The notes beneath the pieces were generated by a model. The model saw only the letters and a program-made list of their open reading frames with translations, searched no databases and was not told the origin of the DNA. Of a stretch of 64,000 nucleotides of DNA, positions 31,501 through 39,195 are shown one piece after another. Origin of the DNA: Streptomyces sp. 2131.1 (GTDB lineage: Bacteria > Actinomycetota > Actinomycetes > Streptomycetales > Streptomycetaceae); contig NZ_FNSY01000001.1 in NCBI RefSeq assembly GCF_900105515.1, positions 6,312,001 to 6,376,000 on the forward strand, in the 5' to 3' direction. A program made the position numbers and the translations under genes. The first letter of the stretch is position 1. Each line of letters starts with the position of its first letter.

Positions 31501-33762
31501 GGAGGCGTAGTCGACCGGGATGGTGCGGGCTCGGGTGCCGTCGTTGTTCAGCTTCTCGACCAGCGCGTTCAGTTCCCGCGCGTCGCCCGCGACGACGGTG
31601 CCGGCGGGGCCGTTGTGTGCGGCGATGTAGAGGTCGGGGTGGCCGGAGAGGAGGACGGATGTGTCCCGGTGGCCGAGAGGCACGGACGCCATACCGCCCG
31701 TGCCGGCGAGTTGAAGAAGGGTGCGGGAGCGCAGGGCGACGATCTTGGCGGCGTCGTCGAGGGTGAGGGCGCCCGCGATGTACGCGGCGGCTATCTCGCC
31801 CTGGGAGTGGCCGATGACGGTGTGGGGGTGGATGCCGTGGTGCTGCCAGAGCTGGGCCAGGGCGGTCATCACCGCGAACAACGCGGGCTGGATGACATCC
31901 ACACGGTCGACCGGCGGCGCCCCGGGCTCGCCGTTGAGGACGTCGAGCAGCTTCCACCCGGTGTACGGCCGGAGGGCGTCGGAGGCGGCGGCGAGGTGCT
32001 CCGCGAACACCGTTGAGGTGGCGAGGAGCGCGCGGGCCATGCCCTCCCACTGCGAACCCTGCCCCGGGAAGACGAACACCGTCTTTCCGTGATCAGTGGC
32101 GATCCCCTCCACCACATCGGCCGACGGCACGCCTCCGGCCAGCGAGTCCAGCGCGGGCACCAGCTCCTCGCGGCTGCCCGGCACGACCACCGCCCGGTGG
32201 CCGAGCACGGCCCTGCCCCGGGCCAGCACCGCGCCGACCGCCGCCGGGTCGAGCTCCGGACGCTCCGCCACGTACGAGCGCAGTCGCGCGGCCTGGTCCC
32301 GCAGCGCCTCCGGATCGTGCGCCGACAGCAGCCACGGCACCGCCGACCCCTCCGGTGCGGAGTCACCCGGTGTCTCGGCGGCGGGCGCCTCCAGGATGAC
32401 GTGCGCGTTCGTCCCGCTGATCCCGAACGAGGACACGGCGGCCCGCCGCGGACGGTCGCCCTGTGCCCAGTCCCGGTCCTCGGTGAGCAGGCGTACGGCC
32501 CCCGCCTCCCAGTCGACGTGCGGGGACGGCTCGTCCACATGCAGGGTGCGGGGCAGCACCCCGTGGCGCATGGCCTGCACCATCTTGATGATGCCGCCGA
32601 CGCCCGCGGCGGCCTGGGTGTGCCCGATGTTCGACTTCAACGAGCCGAGCCACAGCGGCTGTTCGGCCGGCCGGTCCTGTCCGTACGTCGCGAGGAGTGC
32701 CTGTGCCTCGATCGGGTCGCCCAGCCTCGTGCCCGTGCCGTGCGCCTCGACCGCGTCCACCTCACCGGTGGTCAGTCCCGCGTCCTCCAGGGCCTGCCGG
32801 ATCACCCGCTGCTGCGACGGGCCGTTCGGCGCGGACAGCTGCCCGCTCGTCCCGTCCTGGTTGACGGCGGACCCCCGTACGACGGCGAGGACCCGGTGGC
32901 CGTTGCGGCGGGCCTCCGACAGCCGCTCCACCAGGAGCAGCCCCACGCCCTCGCCCCAGCCCGTGCCGTCCGCCGCCGCCGCGAACGCCTTGCACCGGCC
33001 GTCAGGGGACAGCCCGCGCTGCCGGCTGAACTCGACGAAGAGACCAGGGGTCGCGATGATCGTCGCCCCGCCCGCCAGCGCGAGGTCGCACTCGCCCCGG
33101 CGCAGCGACTGCACCGCCAGATGCAGCGCCACCAGCGACGACGAGCACGCCGTGTCGATCGTCACCGCGGGGCCTTCGAGCCCGAAGGTGTACGACAGCC
33201 GTCCGGAGGCCACGGACCCGGCGCTGCCGGTGCCGATGTACCCCTCCAGGCCGTCCGGGGCGCGGCGGATGCGCCCGCCGTAGTCCCCGTACATCACCCC
33301 GGCGAACACCCCGGTACGGGAGCCGCGCAGCCTGTCCGGGTCGATGCCCGCCCGTTCGAACGCCTCCCAGGCGGTCTCCAGGAGCAGCCGCTGCTGGGGG
33401 TCGATGGCGACCGCCTCGCGCGGGCTGATCCCGAAGAACGCCGGGTCGAACCGGTCCGCCTCGTGCAGGAAGCCGCCCTCCCGGGCGTAGCTGCGGCCGG
33501 TCCGCTCCGGGTCGGGGTCGTAGAGCGCGGCCGTGTCCCACCCCCGGTTCTCCGGGAACGGGGAGATCGCGTCGGTGCCGGAGGCGACGACGTCCCACAG
33601 CTCCTCGGGGGAGCGCACGCCGCCCGGGTAGCGGCAGGACATGCCCACGATCGCGATCGGTTCGTGCCGCTCGGCCTCGGCCTCGGTCAGCCGCTGCCGG
33701 GTCTGGAGCAGGTCACTGGTCACGCGCTTGAGGTAGTCGCGGAGCCTGGCCTCGTTCGTCAT
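22216..33762 (-). CDS. type I PKS, modules 4 and 5
   Basis: A 3848-residue two-module PKS. An N-terminal docking coiled coil (MTNEARLRDYLKRVT) is followed by module 4, KS-AT-DH-KR-ACP with inactive DH and KR, and module 5, KS-AT-DH-ER-KR-ACP, fully reducing. Both ATs read GHSQGE and YASH, the methylmalonyl signature. The acidic C-terminal tail after the last ACP (DELERLLESV...EELFRALDEELG) is a docking partner for PKS3, whose N-terminus carries the matching DKLRDYLKRTT coiled coil. It starts 28 nt after PKS1 with GGAGAG ahead of the ATG. See the module entries for active-site detail. Expected output: two propionate-derived units, the first left as beta-ketone, the second saturated. Confidence 0.96.
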   Translation of the reverse strand: MTNEARLRDYLKRVTSDLLQTRQRLTEAEAERHEPIAIVGMSCRYPGGVRSPEELWDVVASGTDAISPFPENRGWDTAALYDPDPERTGRSYAREGGFLHEADRFDPAFFGISPREAVAIDPQQRLLLETAWEAFERAGIDPDRLRGSRTGVFAGVMYGDYGGRIRRAPDGLEGYIGTGSAGSVASGRLSYTFGLEGPAVTIDTACSSSLVALHLAVQSLRRGECDLALAGGATIIATPGLFVEFSRQRGLSPDGRCKAFAAAADGTGWGEGVGLLLVERLSEARRNGHRVLAVVRGSAVNQDGTSGQLSAPNGPSQQRVIRQALEDAGLTTGEVDAVEAHGTGTRLGDPIEAQALLATYGQDRPAEQPLWLGSLKSNIGHTQAAAGVGGIIKMVQAMRHGVLPRTLHVDEPSPHVDWEAGAVRLLTEDRDWAQGDRPRRAAVSSFGISGTNAHVILEAPAAETPGDSAPEGSAVPWLLSAHDPEALRDQAARLRSYVAERPELDPAAVGAVLARGRAVLGHRAVVVPGSREELVPALDSLAGGVPSADVVEGIATDHGKTVFVFPGQGSQWEGMARALLATSTVFAEHLAAASDALRPYTGWKLLDVLNGEPGAPPVDRVDVIQPALFAVMTALAQLWQHHGIHPHTVIGHSQGEIAAAYIAGALTLDDAAKIVALRSRTLLQLAGTGGMASVPLGHRDTSVLLSGHPDLYIAAHNGPAGTVVAGDARELNALVEKLNNDGTRARTIPVDYASHTPHVRPLQQTLHTLLHDITPRPTTTAFYSTLHGRLLDTTELDGDYWYENLSNPVLLHPTVEKLLEDGHSVFVEVSPHPVLTTALQDTADTKDTAVLVTGTLRRDEGTLARFHRSLAHLHTHGIPVDWTPAVPDVADTPHDLPTYPFQHRSYWLEDAAADGDPESLGLHTTQHPLLTAATTLAQGDALLLTGRISLRTHPWLADHTFDGTVVLPSAAVLELAFEAGRLLGDLAVEELALDTPVAIPAHGGVDVQVTAGAPRGDGRRELSLHTRAYDDVDDESSLHRAWTGHVTGLLAPGSGSAPEPLTSWPPAGATAVDTGEVHARLEARGHGLGPAFRGLSRLWRRGDEVYAEVSAPDGVAAEAGRYGLHPALLTAVVQAADLAAGDELLEPAVWSGVSLYAVGAGGLRARVSRRGEGFAVLLADPTGAPVASVDSAVLRPPAVETLGRADRERHDWLLRTEWAGVPATGAAVPYTEWTSSAEPAAELRDAFGATAHVPYEPTPEEGAAPGLVLLHASSASGLLPVLRTWTGDEANSHTHLVVLTHHAVTTSPDDVQDLVPSPVWGLVRAAQAENPGRITLVDMDAEPASLTALPAALAADEPQLVLRKGEIRVPRLAASDPQDVGEMPVLPEGSTVVVSGGGDLAAVAAVHAVTALGARRLLLLSPAPGLAERLEELGAEVVVAEGDPADREFLAGALASQSVGAVFHAPAGPDRAVLLSASPEEFAEGLRAAGAAAWNLHELTLGTELAAFVLLAPDASSALGGTGRAQAAAVSTYLDALAHHRVALGLPGLSVSWGPRDTAFHGLGRFDEDQVAAALGLALRTPSRPVLLAARLDRAALAAQAGTGLLPPVLRSLVRNVRTAARADAAAAGSLVSALVGRPEPEQLGALVELVGEQVAGVLRHSAGDTVDASRAFKDLGFDSLTAVELRNRLNTVTGLRLPATLVFDHPSPAALAAHLRDRLLGDGVAEGAAPAAGRATVRDGEPIAIVSMACRYPGGVRTPEDLWRVVASESDVISPFPDNRGWDLDRLFDPDPAHPGTSYAREGGFLHDADRFDPGFFGISPREATSMDPQQRLLLESAWEAFERAGIDPMSLQGSRTGVFAGVVYTDYGSRVKLPADMEGYLGIGSAGSIASGRIAYTLGLEGPAVTVDTACSSSLVALHLAVQSLRRGECDLALAGGATVLANPDIFIGFSRQRGLAPDGRCKVFAAGADGTAFGEGVGLLLVERLSDARRNGHEVLAVVRGTATNQDGASNGLTAPNGPSQQRVIRQALADAGLTAADVDAMEAHGTGTTLGDPIEAQALIATYGQDRPDGQPLWLGSLKSNIGHTQAAAGVGGVIKMVQAMRNGLLPKTLHVDEPSPHVDWEAGAVRLLTEARAWEPGERPRRAGVSGFGMSGTNAHVVLEEAPEPDPVGGPPTDGGTSLPWLLYGHTAEALAAHAGQLHRHLLEHPETDPAPAAKALATGRAGLAHRAVVVARDRERLLENLAGLERGAVGADAVRGTVTETGRTVFVFPGQGSQWEGMARELLATSTVFAEHLAAASDALQPYTGWSLLDVLNGKPDSPPIDRVDVIQPALFAVMTALAKLWQHHGVHPHTVIGHSQGEIAAAYIAGALTLDDAAKVVALRSHAILQLAGTGGMASLPLGHHDAATLLADHPDLHIAAHNGPSTTVVAGDADSLGTLVQNLNDQGVRARTIPVDYASHTPHVHPLEQTLHALLDGITPRSTTTAFHSTLTNTFLDTTELDGGYWYRNLSNPVLFEPAVRALLDTGHSVFVEVSPHPVLTTALQDTADTTDTTALVTGTLRRDEGTLTRFHHSLAHLHTHGIPVDWTPALPVAPGRATDLPTYPFQRKRYWLEGPAAHSDAGSLGVDAADHPFLTASTTLAQDGTLLHTGRISLRTHPWLADHAVNGTPLLPATAHLELALQAGREAGSGTVDELTLEAPLFVPERGGVRIQVSVEAPDEEGRRRLTVHSRPDAPVYDVLGDAPGWTRHATGVLAPADAVPPRDGTHDEAWPPAGAVPLDTGDLYGELTSLGYEYGPAFQNLTAAWRAGNSVHGEVSLAPELHAEAARFVLHPALLDSALHTLGLGDFLGEGVRLPFSWSGAVLRATGATALRVTVSPGDGGRDTVRVSVADPTGAPVVSVDSLTLRPLSPGQLPAAPGSSAAESLYGLDWTELDAPPVPADGAAFDVLDASAPFEGAAPVAAGAAVEWLLGRLRDHVGDEGGPDGRLVVLTRRAVAARPGDPVDLAAAPLWGLVRSAATENPGRLVLVDHDGERSSLDALPSAVATGEPQFALRDGRVLVPRLRRAESAPVAVVVPEGVATWRLETPGGSPDDVRAAAHPAAEAPLSEGQVRIEVRAAGLNFRDVLTALGMVPDATPLGTEAAGVVVETGPGVTGLAAGDRVFGLVPGAVGPLAVADRRLIARIPEGWSYAQAAGVPAVFTTAYHGLVELAGLRRGERVLIHSGAGGVGMAALQVARHIGAEVFATASPAKWGALRALGLDADHIASSRTTAFEQHVRDATGDTGGVDVVLNSLTGEFIDASLRLLSEGGRFVEMGIADLRDPEEIAAVRPGVAYRPFELLDMDPDRVADTLARVLALFETGELAPLPVTTWDVGRAPDAFRHFGQARQTGKVVLTLTPREAPDGTVLITGGTGTLGAALARHLVTAHGVRHLLLTGRRGPDAPGAAELAEELTGLGARVRIAACDAADRDALAGLLESVPPGHPLTGVVHAAGVLDDGVLASLTPEKVRAVLRPKADAAWNLHELTRGLDLSFFVLFSSASGLLGGAGQGNYAAANVFLDALAVHRRERGLPAVSLAWGMWEAASGMTGHLGGADRARIARGGLVPMSVPEGMALFDAALADGRPLLVPAPLDGPGLRSLAEAGPGTGGVPAVLRSLVRAPAVRRAAGGVRTTAASAADRLAALRGPERTQALLALVREQVAAVLGHLTADEITADRAFKEIGFDSLTAVELRNRVSAATGLRLPTTTVFDFPTPTALAERLSELLAPEERTDADELERLLESVAVGGEGFEELRERLRAALWLWDEQAAKPEAAEEPDDDLEAATDEELFRALDEELGAS
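25990..26955. repeat. AT5 segment near-identical to AT4
   Basis: About 966 bp covering most of the module 5 acyltransferase and the post-AT linker is almost identical to 31117-32082 in module 4, with no net insertion or deletion between the two. Long runs are base-for-base the same, while the flanking KS-AT linker and DH are clearly more diverged. This indicates recent duplication or gene conversion of an AT cassette. Confidence 0.85.
28550..33762 (-). other. PKS module 4: KS-AT(methylmalonyl)-DH(inactive)-KR(inactive)-ACP
   Basis: Residues 1-1736 of PKS2. KS Cys near 204; AT GHSQGE near 652 and YASH near 752. The DH keeps HTFDGTVVLP (near 958), but the second catalytic Asp of HPALLDAxxx is Thr (HPALLTAVVQ, near 1129) and the YGPAF motif reads LGPAF. 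The KR cofactor loop is SGGGDLAAV (near 1395) and the region that should hold the catalytic Ser, Tyr and Asn (FSS...NYAAAN) reads LLAPD...QAAAVS, so all three are lost. The ACP LGFDSL is normal. The module should therefore leave an alpha-methyl beta-ketone. Confidence 0.88.
31117..32082. repeat. AT4 segment near-identical to AT5
   Basis: Partner of the 25990-26955 copy. Both copies encode the methylmalonyl signature, and their boundaries fall just inside the post-AT linker (CCAGTCGACGGGGATGCC) and at the start of the AT (FPGQGSQ). Confidence 0.85.
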
Positions 33763-33790
33763 GCGACGTCAACTCTCCTCGTCGTACGGG

Positions 33791-36700
33791 TCATTCGGAG
33801 CCGAGCTGTCCGTCGATGAGCTGGAAGAGCTCGTCGTCGGACGCCTGGTCCAGCCGGGGAACGGCAGGGATGTCGGTGGTGGTTACGGGCGGTTCACCGG
33901 CCGCCGTGAGCCGGGCCTGCAACGAGGCGAGCCGGGCGGCGACCCGCTCCCGGGCCTCCGTGTCGAGGGCGGCCCCGTCGAACGCGGCCTCCAGCTCGTC
34001 GATTCGGGCGAGGGCCGAGGCGGGTCCGCCGGGCAGCCGGTCGGTCAGCTCCGCGTGAAGGTGGGCGGCGAGCGCGGTCGCGGTCGGCCGGTCGAACAGC
34101 AGGGTCGTGGGCAGCCGCAGCCCGGTCTCGGCGCCGAGCCGGTTGCGCAGCTCGACGGCCGTCAGGGAGTCGAAGCCCAGGTCGAGCAGGCCCCGGTCGG
34201 CGGGCACCGGCCGGTTCGGCGGGTGGCCCAGCGTCTCGGCCACCGCCGCCCGCACCAGGTCGAGCACCAGGCGCGGCCGCTCCTCCTCGGCCGCCTCGGC
34301 GAGCTTGCGGACCCAGGGCGCGTGGCCGTCCGCGCCGGACACCGTCACCGGCCGCCGCTCCGGCAGGCCCACCAGGGACCGCAGCAGCGGCGGCACCCGG
34401 TCCGGGTCGCCGAGCCGGCGCAGCGACGAGACGTCCAGCCGGGCCGGCACCAGACCCGGGAGCCCCGAGGCCAGTGCCGCGTCGAACAGGTCAAGGCCTT
34501 CCCCCGTCGTGAGAGGGGCGATCCCGGTACGCGCGATCCTGGCCAGATCCGCCGGGCCGAGGGCGTCACCGAGGCCGCCGGACTGCTCCCAGAGCCCCCA
34601 CGCCAGGGAGGCGGCGGGCAGCCCGAGCGCGTGGCGGTGATGGGCCAGCGCGTCCAAGTAGGTGTTGGCCGCGGCATAGTTGGCCTGGCCGGCGTTGCCG
34701 ATGATCCCGGCCACCGAGGAGAACAGCACGAAGGCGACCGGTTCGATGCCGCGTTCCACGGTCAGCTCGTGCAGCAGCAGTGCGGCGTCGGCCTTGGGCC
34801 GCAGGACGGCCGTGAACGCCTCGGCCGTCAGCGCCTCCAGTGTCGCGTCCGCCGTGACGCCCGCCGCGTGCACCACGGCGCTCAGCGGATGGGCGTCCGG
34901 CACGGAGTCCAGCAGTTCCGACAGGGCCGCCCGGTCCCCGAGGTCGCAGGCGGTCAGGGTGACCTCGGCCCCGAGACCGGTGAGGTGGGCGACCAGCTCC
35001 CCGGCGCCCGGGGCGTCCGGTCCGCGCCGCCCGGTCAGCAGCAGCCGCCGCACCCCGTGCCGGGTGACGAGGCGTTCGGCGACCAGCCGCCCCAGCGCAC
35101 CCGTGGCACCGGTCACCAGCACCGTGCCCGGCAACTCCGTGCGGCCCTCCACCGGGAGCGGCACGCGGGCCAGTCGCGGGACGAGCACCGCCCCTTCGCG
35201 CAGGGCGAGTTGGGGCTCACCGGTGCTCAGCGCGGCATCCCGCACACCGCCCGAGACATCCGCCCCGTCCGTGTCGACCAGGACGAACCGTCCGGGGTGC
35301 TCGGTCTGGGCCGTACGCACCAGGCCCCACCACGACGAACGGTCGAGCCCGGACACCGGGTCGCCGTCCTCGACGGCCACCCCCCGGCGCGTCGTCACGA
35401 CCAGCCTGGCCCCGCCGAACCGGTCGTCAGCCACCCAGTCGCGCAGCACCCCCGCGAGAGCGGCCAGGGAACGGGGCTCTTCTCCCAGCAGGGCGTCGCC
35501 CGCGAACCGCCCCTGCGCCTCCGCGATCCTCAGCGCCTCGTCGTACCCGACCGCGGCCGCCCCGCCGGCCGGGACGGACCGCGCCGCCCACTGCACCCGG
35601 TACAGCCCGCCGTCGCCCCGGCGCGCCCGCGCGAACCGGGCCGGGTCGGCCTCCCGTACGACCAGGGCGTCCACGGAGAGCACCGGCGCCCCGGACTCGT
35701 CGGCGAGCAGCAGCGCTGTGGTGTCGGGCCCGGCCGGTGACAGGCGCACCCGCGCCGCCCCGGTCCCCGGCCCGTGCACCCGCACCCCGTTCCAGGAGAA
35801 CGGCACCGGCAGCCCGCCCGAGGGACCGGGGCCGGCGAGCGCGAGCGGGTGCAGGGCCGCGTCGATGAGCGCGGGGGCCAGGAGCCGGCCGCCGGCCTCC
35901 TCCACGTCGACCGCGACCTCGGCGAACCACGTGCCGTCCTCCTCATCGCGCCAGGCGGCCCGCAGGCCCTGGAACGCGGGGCCGTACGCGTACCCCAGCG
36001 CGGCCAGCCCGGCGTATGCGTCACCCACCTCGACGGGCTCGGCCCCGGCCGGCGGCCAGGCACCCGTCAGGGGACCGGGCCGCGCACCGGCGTCCGCCGC
36101 GAGGACCCCGGAGGCGTGCGGCGTCCACGGCTCACCTTCGGCGTCCGCCGCCCGCGAGTGGACCGTCACCGGCCGACGACCGTCCACACCCGGCGCTCCC
36201 ACGCTCACCTGCACCCGCACGGACCCCGTCTCCGGAATCAGCAGCGGGTCGCTGAGCGTCAGTTCGTCGAGTACGGGGGTGCCGGCCTCCCGGCCCGCGT
36301 ACAGGGCGAGTTCGAGCAGAGCGGCCCCCGGCAGGACGACGACACCGAGCACCGCGTGGTCGGCCAGCCACGGATGGGTGGCCGTCGACAGCAGCCCGGT
36401 GTGGACCGTACCGGCGTCACCGGCGAGTTCCACCGCGGCCCCGAGCAGCGGGTGGTCGGCCGTCCCGAGCCCCGCCTGCTCGACCCGGGTCGTACCGGCC
36501 GGTGCCGCCGGGCGGTCAAGCCAGTACCGCTCGCGCTGGAAGGGATACGTGGGCAGCTCGACGGGGCGGCGGGCGTCCCGTACCCCGTACACCGCCCGGC
36601 CGACCGTGCCACCGGCGGCGTGCAGGGCGCCCAGCGCCTCCGGCAGCGTGCGCAGCTCGGAGCGGTCGCGGCGCAGCAGCGGCAGCGACACCGCGTCCGG

Positions 36701-39195
36701 GAGCGTGTCGGCGGCCATGGTCGCGAGCACCGCGTCGGGGCCCAGCTCCACGAAGGCGCCGATGCCCAGCTCCCTGAGCGTGCCGACGCCGTCCCCGAAG
36801 CGGACCGCCTCACGGGCGTGCCGGACCCAGTAGTCGGGCGACGCCAGTTCGTCGGGGGCGACGGCGGCTCCGGTGAGGTCGGAGATCACCGGAAGGCGCG
36901 GCGGCCGGAAGGCGAGACCGGACAGCACCTCACGGAACTCCGCGAGCATCGGCTCCATCAGCGGCGAGTGGAAGGCGTGACTCACGCCGAGCCGGTGCGT
37001 CCGGGCGCCCGACTCCCGTGCGCGGGCGGCGATCTCGTCCACCGCACCGGCCTCGCCCGACACCACCGTGGCGCGCGGCCCGTTGAGCGCGGCGATGCCC
37101 GCCCGGTCTTCGAGACCGCTCAGCAGCCGCGTCACCGCGTCCTCGTCGAGCGCCACCGCGAGCATGGCGCCCCCGGCCGGCAGTTCCTGCATCAGGCGCC
37201 CCCGGGCCGCCACCAGCGTCGCCGCGTCGGCGAGCGACAGCACGCCGGCCGCGTGCGCCGCGGCCACCGAGCCGATGGAGTGCCCGAGCAGCGCGTCCGG
37301 CCGCACACCGAAGTGCTCGAGGAGCCGGAAGAGCGCCGTCTCCAGGGCGAACAGGGCGGGCTGGGTGTACCGGGTCTCGTCGAGCAGGGCGGCCTGCGGC
37401 GTGCCCGCGTCGGCGAACACGATCTCGCGGAGCGAGCGGCCGATGAGCGGGTCCAGCGCGCCGCAGGCCGCGTCGAAGGCGGCGGCGAACGCGTCGTGCT
37501 CCGCGTACAGCTCACGGCCCGCCCCGGCGCGCTGGCTGCCCTGTCCGGTGAAGAGGAACGCGGTCCGGACCCGCTCCGCCGCCACGACCAGGGGTGTCTC
37601 GCCCGACGCGATGGAGGCGAGAGCGCGCCGAGCCTCTTCGCGGCCGGCCGCGACGAACGGGACGCGGTGCTCGAAGGCGCCGGGGCCGGCCGCGAGGGCC
37701 GCCGACACGTCGGCCGGGTCCGGGTGGGGGCTGCGGTCGAGTACGTCGGCCAGTTGCGCGGCCCGCGCGCGGAGTGCGCCGGGCGTGTGTCCGGACACCA
37801 GCCACGGGACCGGGCGCAGGGCGGTGGCGAACGCGTGCCCACCGGCGGCCGGTGCCCCCGGGCTCCGTTGAGCGTCGGCGCGCGGCGCGCCCGCGTCGGC
37901 CGGGGCCTCCAGGATCACGTGCGCGTTGGTCCCGCTGATCCCGAACGACGACACCGCGGCCCGCCGGGGCCGCTCCCGCTCCGGCCAGGGCGTCGTCTCG
38001 GTGAGGAGCGCGACACCGCCCTGCGCCCAGTCGACGTGCGGAGTCGGCCGGTCGATGTGCAGGCTCCTGGGCAGAGTCCCGTGCCGCATGGACAGCACGG
38101 TCTTGATCACGCCCGCCACACCCGCCGCGGCCTGGGTGTGCCCGATGTTGGACTTCACCGAACCCAGCAGCAGCGGCTGCCCGTCCGGCCGGTCCTGCCC
38201 GTAGACCGCGAGGAGCGCCTGCGCCTCGATCGGGTCGCCGAGCTTCGTCCCCGTCCCGTGCGCCTCCACGGCGTCGACGTCCCGGGCGGCGAGACCCGCC
38301 CGGTCCAGCGCCTCACGGATGACCCGCTGCTGGGACGGGCCGTTGGGTGCGGTGAGGCCGTTGCTCGCCCCGTCCTGGTTGACGGCGGAGCCCCGCAGTA
38401 CGGCCAGCACCTCGTGGCCGTGGCGCCGGGCGTCCGACAGCCGCTCGACGAGCAGCAGCCCGACGCCCTCGCCCCAGCCCGTGCCGTCGGCGGCCTCCGC
38501 GAACGGCTTGCACCGCCCGTCGGCGGAGAGCCCCCGCTGTCGGCTGAACTCCACGAATGTCGCGGGCCCGGCCATCACCGTCACCCCGCCGGCGAGCGCG
38601 AGGTCGCACTCGCCCTGCCGCAGCGCCTGGGCCGCGAGATGCAGGGCGACCAGCGAGGAGGAGCAGGCCGTGTCCACGGTCACCGCCGGACCTTCGAGAC
38701 CGAAGGTGTACGCGACCCGGCCGGAGGCGACACTGCCCGCGCTCCCGCTGACGAGATACCCCTCGACCTCACCCGGCGCGTTCGGCGATTGGTGCAGCCG
38801 CGCGCCGTAGTCGTTGTACATCACCCCCGCGAACACCCCGGTACGGGAGCCGCGCAGCCCGGCCGGGTCGATCCCGGCCCGCTCGAACGCCTCCCAGGCC
38901 GTTTCGAGCAGCAGCCGCTGCTGCGGGTCCGTGGTCAGGGCCTCGCGCGGGCTCATCCCGAAGAACTCCGGGTCGAAATCGGCGGCCGTGTGCAGGAACC
39001 CGCCCTCCCTCGCATACGAGGTGCCGGGCCGGGAGGCGTCCGGATCGTAGAGCCTGTCCAGGTCCCAGCCCCGGTCGGCCGGGAAGCCGGAGACGGCGTC
39101 CGCCTCCTCGCTGACCAGCCGCCACAGCTCCTCGGGAGTGGCCACCCCGCCGGGGAACCGGCAGGCCATGGAGACGATCGCGATCGGGTCGTCGG
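33791..39195 (-). other. PKS module 3: KS-AT(malonyl)-DH-KR-ACP
   Basis: Residues about 4396-6196 of PKS1. KS Cys near 4572; AT GHSIGS near 5032 and HAFH near 5133; DH HAVLGVVVLP near 5341 and Asp in APALIDAALH near 5506; KR TGATGALG near 5755 and Tyr near 5900 (NYAAAN); ACP Ser near 6069 (LGFDSL). The KR motif that is LDD in modules 1, 2 and 5 reads TAD here, keeping only the last Asp. The C-terminal docking region follows the ACP. Confidence 0.9.
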
